Assembly: GCF_001640805.2 (NCBI RefSeq)
Contig: NC_066850.1
Location: 17,915,036-17,979,035 of the forward strand
DNA: 64,000 nucleotides
DNA from: Lates calcarifer
Taxonomy: Eukaryota > Chordata > Actinopteri > Centropomidae
Reading direction: 5' to 3'
Made by a program: the position numbers and the translations under genes. Below, one piece after another: positions 1 through 10,300 of the stretch (positions are counted from its first letter, which is position 1; each line of letters opens with the position of its first letter). The notes under the pieces were generated by a model. The model was not told the DNA's origin and did no database searches. It saw only the letters and a program-made list of their open reading frames with translations.

Positions 1-167
1 CTCGAAAAGTTGTAGGATTTCTCTGGCAGATTTTGTAAAGTCCTGAAAATAACTGAAGCTAAACTGAAAATAACACGATTCATTTTCAGTGCATGGCGTT
101 GTAGGCTATTAAAGGGAGTAGTCGGAGTTGGTGGGCTTACTGTGTGTAGTGCAAGGATCTTTATTTA

Positions 168-966
168 CGATGTATGTGGCTATTAAATAATGAGACTGTG
201 CTTATGAGGATAAAACCATGTGGTTCACAGTCACACTGAGTGTTAGATATTAAAGGTTGAGTATTCACACACAACTGCTAAGAAGTGACGTCTTTAGTTC
301 ACTGCAGCTACTGACTGAAGTGCATGTGGTTTTGCTAAGTTGTTGGAAAATGATTAGCTTAAAAGTTGAGCATTAACTTTTTGGTGAAATTGAACAAAAC
401 AGCAGCTGAATCGTTTTGTACATTAACTGAAGTGTGTGGGGAACACTGCATGTCACATGCACATGTGTTTGAATGTCACAAAAGATTTAGTGAAGGCAGA
501 GAGGACGTCCAAGACGATGAACGTTCTGGGTGTTCATGCACATCAACAACTTCTGAAAACATCCAACAAACTGAACAAATCATTGGAAATGATCGATGAC
601 TCAGTATAAGAATGAGAGCAGAAATATTTTGCATGAAAGTTTGAACATGACAAAAGTGTGTGCCAAAGTTGTCCCAAAACTTCTGACTCCTGATCAAAAG
701 GAAAAGCAGTTTCTGGCCCAAAAACAAATCCCAGTGCTTGATCACCCTCCCTGTTCACCTGATCCAGCACCATGTGACTTTTTCCTTTTTCCTGAGATCA
801 AACCTGTGCTCAAAGGAACACGTTGTGAGTCTGTGTCAGAAGTTAAGAAAAGAACCACAGAGGTTCTGAGACAACTGTCCAAAGAAGACCTACTGCACTG
901 CTTTTTTTGTAATTGTAATGTAATTGTATTACAGCATTAGTCTCATTTTTTAATAGCCAAACCTCA
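168..966 (+). mobile_element. Mariner-family deletion derivative, copy 1
   Basis: A 799-bp element bounded by inverted repeats: the left end reads CTATTAAATAATGAGACT from 180 and the right end is its near complement (939-956). TA dinucleotides flank it at 166-167 and 967-968, the expected Tc1/mariner target duplication. Inside are remnants of a mariner transposase: an N-terminal helix-turn-helix part (366-599) and a C-terminal part with the SPDPAPCDFFLF block (about 749-800). The stretch that should carry the first two catalytic aspartates is missing. A second copy lies at 36631-37428 in the same orientation. Family assignment rests on the transposase motifs and the termini; the element cannot move itself. 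Confidence 0.85.
366..940 (+). pseudogene. Mariner transposase relic (N- and C-terminal parts only)
   Basis: The first part (366-599) shows the mariner DNA-binding region, with the hallmark KRFSEGREDVQDDERSG at about residues 39-55. It ends at a TGA (597-599) where mariner relatives normally continue with an arginine, so CGA to TGA decay is likely. The remainder continues in another frame (596-940) and holds LTPDQKEK followed directly by QFLAQKQIPVLDHPP and SPDPAPCDFFLF; the last D of that block corresponds to the third catalytic aspartate of the D,D34D triad. The region for the first two aspartates is deleted. About 30 bases retained in copy 2 (after GCAGAAAT, 619-626) are also missing here. 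Not functional. Confidence 0.8.
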
Positions 967-1387
967 TATTGTAGGTAAGTTAGTAAATCCCACTGCCTAG
1001 AGGTGGAAATATGCAATGCACCAGCATATACAAACGACTATAACTCTGAATGTAATGTTCAACTTCATTGGTAGTAAAAGTGAATAGTCAGTTTCTAGTG
1101 AGTCATCTAGTCTGCAGTTACAAATGTTAGAAAGACATAAATATGTGAGGGGAATGGATCAAACTTTAATTCTCAAATCTGCCATCACTGAGGTTCTAAT
1201 GTTGAAATTAGTGATATCTTTAAAGTTGCAGTTCAATAGAGCGTCTGTCTTCACACACACAGTATCACCTCCTGCTGGTTCAAAGCACAGTGCATTAATT
1301 TCCTGCATGCTGTACTTGTCACAGCAGCACACTGTGAAAATAAGAGCATACTATGGTGTTCCCAACAGGTCCACCAAGTGATCAGCA
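967..1387. other. Unassigned sequence
   Basis: No repeat or long open frame recognised. If the minus-strand segment at 1388-1572 is a terminal exon, this interval would be its 3' untranslated region. On the minus strand an ATTAAA-type poly(A) signal variant occurs near 1160-1167, which fits that idea weakly. Confidence 0.3.
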
Positions 1388-1572
1388 TTAAGAGGAGCAG
1401 GGACCCCTGCTGATCACAACACTTTTCCCTCTGCATGGCTGCATGTCCACAGGCACTGTCATCCACTCCTGCACCCAGGAGAGAGAGCTCCGTGTCTGGC
1501 TATGAGCACGGCAGGACAGCCTCCGGATGGCCTGGATGAAAGCAGGAGTCCAGCTGGCAAAATCAATCCCCC
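1388..1572 (-). CDS. Candidate coding exon, unknown product (minus strand)
   Basis: Reading the minus strand, a long pyrimidine tract (CTCCTGCTCCTTTTCTCAG) ends in AG at 1573-1574. The sequence then stays open in one frame for about 60 codons (from 1570) to a TAA at 1388-1390. The peptide starts GIDFASWTPAFIQAIRRL and has three tryptophans; this stretch looks more GC-rich than its surroundings. No good GT donor precedes the stop, so if real it would be a last exon. I do not recognise the family. It could equally be a chance open frame beside a pyrimidine-rich run. The exon, if real, would be entered with two bases of a split codon. Confidence 0.27.
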
Positions 1573-1774
1573 CTGAGAAAAGGAGCAGGAGACACTGAGA
1601 GAAGAGAGGTGGAAATAAAGAAAGGAGTTGACGAGAAGACGAGAGAAAGTGAAGGCAAGTGAAAGAGTAACTACAGACAACTGAGCACTGCACAAAAAGT
1701 GAGGAATAAGCCGAACTAAGACTGTTTCACTTACTGAAGCAGGAATTCAGACTCAAACATACACATGCACATGT

Positions 1775-1775
<1 letters not shown>

Positions 1776-1805
<30 letters not shown>
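1776..1805. repeat. (CA)n microsatellite
   Basis: Uninterrupted CA dinucleotides of about 30 bp, preceded by a degenerate ACATGCACATGTG stretch. Confidence 0.95.
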
Positions 1806-1807
<2 letters not shown>

Positions 1808-2296
1808 CCAGTACCTTCCTAAGGACATACACACAGATGAATGCTCCTTGTTTTCAGAAAGAACACTTTTTCTAAGTGGGTGTCTCAAATACCTAGTGAG
1901 CTTTGCTTTCTAGTGTTTGTGCGTGCGTGTGTGTGGTTGTCTGATGTTTGTAGGTGTTCAATCACGAAGCTCAAAGGATCAGTGCAACCCACGTCTGTGA
2001 GGATAGGTTATTTGTTTTTTGTTTTGTTTTTTTCCAAAGCTAATTTCACAGCTGTCTAATATTAAAAGTCTGAAGAATGTTTTTCTTATTGTTTTTCCTA
2101 TTGTTAGCTAAGTGTTTCTAATTGTTAGTAAATGTGATCACTAGCTAATGCACTAGCCTCAGCAGATGTTCTGAGTGGAACATGATATTTTTGCAGGTGG
2201 ACGTACAAATTGACAAAATGACTTTTTTTCTTGCAGTGTTTACATGTTGTCTCTTCTATATTTTTCTGTTCACCTCTTTTCTTTTGCTTCCGTTAT
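1806..2296. other. Unassigned sequence
   Basis: AT-rich, with short T-runs and no recognised coding or repeat signature. Confidence 0.3.
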
Positions 2297-2759
2297 GGAT
2301 AATCAATGTTGGACCCCGATGCTGAGTCAGGAAACAGGACACCAAAGGAGTAGTGAAGGAGGTGGTTTTAATTGTGACAGCAAAAAGAACAACAGGTGAG
2401 CCAAAAGGGGGTTGAGGGAAAAGTCCAGGACTGGGAGTCTGGTAGGAGAGCCAGGTGTGGGGGAAGAGTCCGGGGGGGTGAAGCCAGGAAGTCTGCTTGG
2501 ACAAGTGAGGGATCCTCAGGGACGGGCGAGGGCACCGGCGGAAGACTGTGACAAACACAGAACGAATTACAAAACACTCTTTTCTCAAAAGACAGATTTA
2601 TCAAAGCTAGGACAGCAAAACAGAGGGACCAGTAGTTGCCACATGGGTGGACGGAACAAACTGGTGTCGAGTGGAGGTAAGACCAGGGATGATAAGCAGT
2701 AGATGATGAATGATAGATTGCAGGTGTGCCAGTGCCATGCCACGCCCCTGTCGGAAAAA

Positions 2760-2794
<35 letters not shown>

Positions 2795-2870
2795 CAGAGG
2801 GAGAGGGGAAGACGGAACAGACACAAAAATCCGGACTGGAGCAGGGGAAGAGGATGGGGACCATGAAAGC
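2297..2870. repeat. Probable interspersed repeat, purine-rich strand, with (CA)n
   Basis: A G/A-rich block very unlike its AT-rich surroundings. It runs through GTGACAGCAAAAAG and AGTGCCATGCCACGCC and includes a 32-bp CA microsatellite (2760-2791). The architecture (purine-rich body, GTGCCATGCCAC, CA repeat, then GAGGGAGAGG) resembles the block at 38555-39105, so I infer a dispersed fish repeat family. I cannot name it. The minus-strand open frames here, rich in Val-Cys, are products of the CA repeat. Confidence 0.35.
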
Positions 2871-3342
2871 TTCATACTTAATGGTCTTCTTGTTTTAGTA
2901 GATTCATGTTTAAAATCTGCTAACGTTAGCTCACCTTGTTTCTAGATGCTCAGCTTGTTTTTAGGTCAGGATTCCTTCAGTGTTCATCTTTCAGGAGGTT
3001 TTTACTGGGAGCTGAATCATCCACAGAGGCCTCACTGAATAAAGCAGTTTCATATAAAAAAAAATATCAATGTTTCTCTGTTTACTTAAGATCCAGATGT
3101 CTGATGACAAACACCATTCATCTGGTCTAAGATTAGAGTTATAACATTATATAAAGTGACAGTGATGTGACTTGTAAAATTCATCAAGTAGTCAGATGAA
3201 AATGTTTTAATGTCCGACCATCCGCTCGACAGCCAGGCTTACTTTATTATTGTACCTAAACACTCATGTAACAGCTAATGACAGATGACAAATAACAAAG
3301 AGCTTTGGTGACTTAAATGATTTCGGACGATACGCAGCTACA
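2871..3342. other. Unassigned sequence
   Basis: AT-rich. The part just before the hAT relic may be further decayed transposon, but no motif supports this. Confidence 0.25.
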
Positions 3343-3537
3343 GCTCTGATAAAGAATCTGATGGAAGCCAAGAAAGTAGCAATAACAACTGATGCATGGA
3401 CAGCTCTCACATTGGATTTTTTTTTTTTTTTTTTGTCACCGTCACTGTTACATGGACAGTGACTGAAAGATTTCAGGTTCTGTGCTTTAGAGACTCAGCA
3501 CAGATGAAACATACTGCTGAGAATTCGTCTGAGGTAA
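3343..3537 (+). pseudogene. hAT-family transposase relic
   Basis: The plus strand reads ALIKNLMEAKKVAITTDAWT (3343-3402), typical of the start of the hAT catalytic domain; the aspartate at 3391-3393 sits where hAT transposases keep their first catalytic acidic residue. A run of about 19 T (3416-3434) interrupts it. After the run the homology resumes with VTVTVTWTVTERFQVLCF and then KHTAENSSE. No start, BED finger or C-terminal dimerisation domain is visible. Assignment to the hAT superfamily is from family knowledge of the TTDxWT and T-x-H-T-x-E-N pattern. It is a short, non-functional remnant. Confidence 0.6.
3416..3434. repeat. Poly(T) tract inside the hAT relic
   Basis: About 19 consecutive T interrupt an otherwise readable transposase frame. 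Confidence 0.9.
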
Positions 3538-3822
3538 AGTTAATTACGCAGGTGTAGTTTTCTTTGAGACTAAAGTCTGTCCTCTTCTCCTCTCGTTGTC
3601 ACCCTAAAAAAAACCATTAATTTTCTAGAAAAAACAGACACATTGTGCACCATGTCCATCTTCCTCCTGTCATTTGATCATCTTCATGTTGCTGGCCTCA
3701 GTTTAGCATCAGACACTGGTGGCTCCATTAGGTTAGTATAATTAGTTTAAAAACAAACATCACGTTAATCACGTCACGTCTATTACTATTACTAATACAA
3801 GTTGGATTAAGCAGTCAGACAT

Positions 3823-3995
3823 GGAGTTCCACAAGGTTCTGTTCTTGGACCAATTTTGTTCACCTTTATTCATGTACATAACCATATCACCAGGGGCTAT
3901 AATCCCATTCAAAATGAATGAAGCAACAACTGGATGTGCCAGATTTTTCTTTGGTTCAAACAAAGACAAAACTGAAGTCATTTTTGGAGACCAGG
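3823..3995 (+). pseudogene. L2/CR1-type LINE reverse transcriptase fragment
   Basis: GGA-GTT-CCA-CAA-GGT at 3823 encodes GVPQGSVLGPILF, the invariant reverse transcriptase block 4 of non-LTR retrotransposons of the L2/CR1/jockey type. About 90 bp later a shifted frame encodes NKDKTEVIFGD (3958-3990), corresponding to the conserved 'SDKTE' stretch that normally lies well after the YADD active site. The YADD region is absent, so there is an internal deletion. The fragment has no 5' or 3' LINE end and is not functional. L2-clade assignment is inferred. Confidence 0.65.
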
Positions 3996-4080
3996 ACAAA
4001 CAATTACACCTTTCTTTTCACTGCTTAACCTCTCATTCTGATCCTTTATTCATGTCTTTTCTGTTTCATTTTTCTTATTG

Positions 4081-5848
4081 AGTTTGTAAGCAGGTCCAAA
4101 TATAGATTTTAAAAAAAATACAGATATCAATCCATTTACTGTCACACCTGCCTATAAGGCAAATATTTAATGTAAAAACTGATGAAGCAGTCGGAGCATA
4201 CTGTACATAATTTGAGTTCAGTGGGCTGAAAAAGGAAAAAACACCAGCTTTTTTCTTTAATGCTGGGTGTAAAAGGGCCTATGTTGTACAAAATGAATTC
4301 ACCACTAAATCACTGAAGACTTGTGTCTCTGCCTTCACCACCTCCTTCCTTTTACTGCTGCTCCCTCCTTGGTTGCCATCATCAGCAGAGTTACCATGGA
4401 ACAGGAGCAGCAGGGTGAAGCAGGCTGCTTCCTAATTAGAGGGTCAGAGAGAAGGGGGAGAGTGCTGCAATTTAACACAGACCTAATTTCATTACATCCC
4501 ATCATCCTACTCTGCTCACACAGGCGAGAGAGAGACAGCCTCCAAACACACCATGCAACCATTCAGCAGCTAATGCGCCTACGCAACAGGCAGGCAACTT
4601 CTATTCAAACACACAGGAAATAAGATGCAGGAGCCTGTTATACAGAAAATGGCTTCTGTGCAGGAACTGAGCTAAAGTGAATGTAAAGGTTGCAAACAAT
4701 CTGGGTTCATGCGAGTGATGTCAATAAGCTTGGCAACAATTATCAGGGTCAAACCAGAGTGTGTCACTGAGTAATATTTGTGCATTTTTACCAAAGTGTG
4801 CTGCAGACAGCTTTTACACGAATTAACCTGATCTGTGCATCATCTTGCTGTTTCTACATCTAAGTTGAAAATTTTTCAATTCTTTAGAGATTTTACAATA
4901 AAATCTCAAAAAAATCTCAAATATACAAGACACTCCTCTGGCAAAAAGTTAAAAAGACTTTATTTAGATGGCTATTTCATGGTGAAATTTCTTTTTTAAA
5001 AAAAACAACAACAACAACAAAAAAATAAAAAATAACTGGACAACCCTGAGCACACAGTTTCCCCTTTTCTAAATACAAGATAATTGCACCTGAGCAGAGA
5101 GCAAATTAACTCACAGGTGACGAATGCAAAGTATGACCACCATGATGGCTGTGCAACATGTACAGCAAGAGGGAACTGGGGAAAAAATTAAAACAAACAA
5201 ACAATAGGGAAAAAAAAGACAAAATACCCATTTTAAAGCACCTTAGGCACCAGATTCAGTCCTGTGTATACAGTAGACTGCATATTACTCTCTCTAATAG
5301 TAACTTCAGTTGATCACCACCCTGAAGCCTATTCAGCCTGACAGACAATGGGTCTTTAACTTCACCAGCAGTGATGAAGAATCCACCTCCAATCTCACTG
5401 CATCCTCCAAGCTGCCTCATCCACATTTGATTTTTTGGCCCAAACTTTAATATTAAGTTGGATCTATTTAAATTCTACTGCAATCTCCATTTAAAAGTTT
5501 GGCACCACCAGAACACTCCAAGAAATGTTAATTCAGCCCAACATTCCTTTTCATTTCATTTGTTTTCTTTTGTTCATCTTCAATTTGCATTTAGTCTAAG
5601 TAAGAGGGGAATTTATGGCAGCATTCTGGCCTGCTCTGCCTCAATGCTGCATTTATCTATGGCCCTACCTGCATACACCTAAATCTCCTACTTTGTCCAA
5701 AACTTCACCTTCCCCTGCTAGGACTGGATGACCATTAAGGGTTCCACTGTAAAACTGTGGATATCTGCAGTAACTTTAATAAAAATGACTGCACTTACCT
5801 TAATTGTGTCTCTGTGTGTAGCTTGAGCAGGACCCACTCAGTCACTCT
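4081..5848. other. Unassigned sequence, partly A-rich
   Basis: No coding exon recognised. A-rich tracts with (AAC)n occur near 4998-5024. The section after about 5280 could be the upstream part of the DIRS-like relic that follows, but no motif confirms this. Confidence 0.3.
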
Positions 5849-6713
5849 GCCCTCATGGAGTTTGTCTCCAAGAAACAGCATCCATCAACTCCCATTAATA
5901 TCCAAGCCGTTGCTGATGATCTGCAGTCTCATCCTGATAAGACTTTTGTTGAGTATCTCAGGGGAATAACATCCATGTCTTAGACTTAAATCTCAAAAAC
6001 TCTGCAGTCAGCAGTAGATGAGTCAGCAGTAGTGAAAAAACTCCTCGATAACAAGGTCAATAAAGGATATTTAATCAACCAATTCGATTCGGTCCCTTTT
6101 TCCTTATTTCACACATCTCTCATCAGCATTACAACCCAAAAATACTCAAAGAAAAAATGATCGATATTGAATCTATCTGCTCCCTAATCTAACCCTTCCG
6201 CCAATGTAAATAGCTTCATCCCACTTGAACCTTTTTCCTTTGATTATGCCAAGGTTGATTGTTGAAGTTCATGCTTATTCACCAATTTCTGTGATCTCTT
6301 TTGGGAATTAGATGGGTTTAAAAAATATTGTTGCTGACAGGCTAACTGGTGTAGGAAGCAGTGCAGCCATATTCAACTCACTGTCAGAGGCTCTCTGCTG
6401 GATTCTTCTTAATAATGACAATTTGACATTTGAGCTCAATGATTTTTTTGCTAATAGATTTCTCATCAGATTCTTCCAGCAAGTCTCTCGGTCAGTTCAA
6501 AGATACTTAATAAACCAGATAGAGGTATCCCTCTATGCAGATAAAGTTTACCTCTTATCTGCTGAAAAAATACCTGGTCCACTCCCTTTCATTCCTCAGA
6601 AATTGATTCTTGTTAGATGTTTCTTGTTTCCTCTAGATACCTGGAATGGTATCTCTTTCTTTATTGAGGAAGTTTTTCAACACACTGAGTGGAATTCTTT
6701 ACCAATGTAACAT
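5849..6713 (+). pseudogene. DIRS/Ngaro-like retrotransposon relic (reverse transcriptase part)
   Basis: Broken frames match the pattern I know from fish DIRS-order (tyrosine-recombinase) retroelements. From 5849 one frame reads ALMEFVSKKQHPS then DLQSHPDKTFVEYLRG, resembling the 'HPD..FV.YL..G' lead-in to the RT. Later frames give DSVPF, QKYSKKK and LNLSAP (about 6090-6190), matching 'PFDSPPF', 'KYSGKKR' and 'LDLSAP'. From 6312 a 132-residue open frame carries IFNSLSEALCWILLNN and a degenerate FELNDFFA in place of the RT 'LDDF' active site. Several stops and frameshifts are present. No recombinase part is seen. Confidence 0.5.
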
Positions 6714-6904
6714 CGTATATTGGCTTTAAGAGTTACTGCCAAGGTCAATGGTTTTCCAGCAGCTGTCCTCAGGAGCCTCTGCAGTACCACCAATCCTTCA
6801 CTCTCTTCCAAATGTATCAGGTTATTGTGACTAGTCTTATTTGGGGGCATCTGTGCAAAAATTAAAATTTATTTATTTATTTTTATTATTATTATTTATT
6901 TTTT

Positions 6905-7058
6905 CTGTTTATTGAATAGGACAGTGGCGAGAGACAGGAAACAGGGAGAGAGAGAGCAGGGGAATGACATGCAGCAAAGGTCCGGCCGGGACCAGCTGCT
7001 CAGGGCACTAAGGCCCATGTGGTACACGCCCTAACCATTTGGCTATTGGGTCGCCCCT
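6905..7058 (-). repeat. tRNA-derived SINE-like repeat
   Basis: On the minus strand the element opens GGGGCGACCCAATAGCCAAA, with an A-box-like TAGCCAAATGG (7035-7045), a degraded B-box region around GGTCCCGGCCGGACC, and then CTTTGCTGCATGTCATTCC and a CT-rich tail. This is a common fish dispersed repeat pattern (tRNA head plus 'TTTGCTGCATGTC'). The flanking ATTT/ATT run (6869-6904) may be its tail. A second, partial copy lies at 43383-43470. It does not fold as an intact tRNA gene. Confidence 0.6.
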
Positions 7059-7147
7059 AAACAAATCACAGTTGACTGGGATAATGAGGCTGTGGTCAGC
7101 ATAACAACAACAACAATGATAATAATAGTAAAATACTAATATAATGA

Positions 7148-7370
7148 TAATAACACTTTATATTAGGCTACACTTATTCACCATTAACTAGTTGCTTATT
7201 TGGATGCATATTTGGCTCTTAGTCATTATAAAGCACTTATTAATCCCTAATGTAAATCAATGGTTCAAAATATCCAGAAAATGGTCACTGTCGAATAGGA
7301 AGAATGGGTTGCATAATCAGTAGGCCAAATATCTACTAGCCTATTGAATAAACATGACTAGGATTATAAT
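7148..7370. repeat. Possible dispersed repeat ('taacactttat' type)
   Basis: TAACACTTTATATTAGGCTA followed by CACCATTAACTAGTTGC resembles the start of a widespread fish nonautonomous repeat. Recognised by memory of the pattern only; ends not defined. Confidence 0.3.
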
Positions 7371-10300
7371 AGCTGATGGATGGAAAAAGACAGACCCAAA
7401 CATACAGTACATTACAAGTCTGTTTTGCTGCTAATGCTTATGTGGGCTACTTCAGCCTAAGAAAGATTGTGATACTTGTACATAAGGGTACAAGGTCTTA
7501 TTTTTATGAGAGTAAAAGCCATACTTATTCCACAACTCCTTATTCCAGCTCCTGTTAATTCCTTCTTCATTTTTTATTCCCTCTCTTCTTCCATTCTCTT
7601 GTCACATTTAGATGTTTCCAGATCCTGTAAAGAGCTGGGACTTATTCTTCTATGTCATGTAAGTAATTTAAGTTTAATATTTTGTAATTTTTGAACGTGA
7701 AGTGTCCTCCCAGGGTAATGAAATCAGATGGACTGTTATGCATCTGATTATCATTATACACATAGTTGCACTGCTCCATAAAATAGAGACAACGAACAAT
7801 GCTGTGAAAACTCTACATTTATACATACAGTATGTTACGTAATGTACTTCCACTGCTTGTTTTAGCACTGGGAAACACTATATGACTATTTCTGTGGTCT
7901 CCTCTGTGTATTTTAGTGAAATGGATTACCTTCATAGAAATTCACAGACAAGGAGGAGGAGAGTGCAGCAGCATTAAATGAGCCTTGCCATGAAGGCTGT
8001 GGAACAGGAGGACCATGCTGTGGACCACAGTGCAAAATATAGAGGAAGAAATGGGGAACAATGCGGATGAAGCTGCAAATCTGGATTTTGATCTTCATAG
8101 TGATGTTGATTTGAACATGACTAGGTGATGCTGATGAAGATCCAAGCTGGAATTTTTATGAGGAGCAACCCCATTTTGATGCTATGAGGAAACGGGCTGA
8201 TTGGGCAGCTGACCAAAATGTGTCCCATTGTGCAGGACCTAACAGGACATAATATGATGGGTAGTTAATTAAAAGAAGAATTTGAAAAGATTCCAGTCTC
8301 TCTGTATGCTCTCGTGCTTTTTATCATAGTAATATTTTGCATGATAGTAACTATTTTGTGTGGTGTTGCTAGATTTCCCTGATGATGGATCGTAGGCCAC
8401 TATTTTTATTTAACCATGTGTAAAGAAATGCTGCTTTTCATGTTAACATGGTAGTTTGTGAGTGATGGTGTAATTTATCATATCAAATTTTTGAAAGTTA
8501 GTGAATTTGAAGGAAAAATATGCGTATGTTGCCCAGTTGGGGCCCAATGGCTCAATGAGGGAAACACTGATATGAATGAAGCTGGTGCACTAGCCATGGA
8601 TGGAGAGGGGGGAAGGAGCTACACAGATTATAACTAATAAGGAGGAAAGTGATCTACTACCTCAGGCTGCTGTGAGTGTCCACAACCCCTTATCAAACGT
8701 AGAAGAACAATCAAGCAGTGACAGCTGACAGTTTGTGGTGGGTTAAGACAGAGGGAATGTTTGAGTCCCACTGGACAAACAAACAGTTGCCGTGATGAAC
8801 AATCAAGACGTCATCAACGTTGCATTAACAGAGTGGTTCAAACAGTATACAGCAATTACACTTGTCTTATCAAACAACTGAAGCAGCATAGTTAATGGCT
8901 AATGCAGTTTTCAATACATAGAGACAATTCCTGAATTTTGTTGGATTTTCTTTCATTTATTTTTGACTTACATTATAATAAAACAGATTTTTCACTTTAA
9001 CCCGTGTGTAAATACTTGTGGTGCTGAAAACATGAAACAGCACCAGAGCACCAGAGGAAATGACCCTACATTTGGACACATTTACAGCCCATTGTAGTAT
9101 TACTGAAATGACTCCCATATTGATCATTTTTCTGCATCTCTCTTTTATGCTCTGTTGTTGTATAGCTGATCATTTTTTCATGTGGACACACTGCCAGTGC
9201 TCCATATTACCAGATGTGGCTGCAGGGGAAATAAATAGGACTGGATTGAATTGAATCATATAGGTGATGCATATTGTTTTGCATTCATGTCCTGGCATCT
9301 CTGTGGCCAGCAGCCAACACTAATGCATAAGGTGGGAGATCATTAAAGAGACCATTACCTCCCTGTTTCTTTGGCAGACAGTAGATGAGAATCACATTTT
9401 CTAATATGAATGGAGCTGACGACTGATCTGGGGTGAATTTCTGCTCCATAATATATTTCTCTCTCTCCCCCCTCCCCTCTGTCGTTAGCTTTCTCTGTCT
9501 CTTCCGCTCTTTATCTCCTCAGCTTCGTGCCTGCTGGATATCCGATCTACTTCCCAGGCACAATTTTAATTTCCTGTCCGCTGTCAGGTGTAGGCCATCT
9601 CTGTGGCAGAGAGGAAGAGAACACAGAGAATGAGGAAGAGGAGACCCACAGCAGCAACAGCTTGCTTGATGTTTCCCCGGGACTCATCCGGCTCTGTTCT
9701 AACCTCCTAGGGGACATTGTTAGAGAGCATAAAGCAGAAACATCACATACATAGAACATGCATAGAAAGAGGCAGGTACTTTTTTCATCTCCAATATCTA
9801 TGGAAAAAAGACTCATTTACAACTGTCTGGATAACTGTCTGGAGAAAAACTGCTCATCATACTTGCTTCAGCAGTATACTTTTAAGCTGCTAAGAAATTA
9901 AAGAAAGTTGAAGTGCAGTATTTTCATAACAGATGAAGTTTCACTGTGTCCATGATTTCTATAGAACCTTCGACATATATAACTGGAATATCTCAGACAC
10001 ACGGTTTTTGATTATGAGATAAATAATTTTGTCTTCTGGATAAACTGTGACCCAGTTGTCATTAAATATAAATGGTAAAAGGACCATGTGTACCTGTTTG
10101 CCTGTAATGGTCAACAATTGTATTACTACATTAATACATATGAAGATTAACCACTGGCTACCACAGCCTCTGTAGAATGTGGAGATACTATAGCACTTTA
10201 AACTAACAGGCAAGCTTGTATTTCTTATCAACATAGTGATATTAGAAGAATATTACAGTGCCTTGTGCTTTATTTGGTCACTACTGGCTACCTAATCTAA

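Noticed and set aside
2368..2826. 152-codon open frame on the minus strand
   Set aside because: Built on a (CA)n repeat, giving alternating Val-Cys, and on biased purine/pyrimidine composition; no domain.
6905..7058. tRNA gene on the minus strand
   Set aside because: Only an A-box-like element and a degraded B box; no cloverleaf. It is a SINE.
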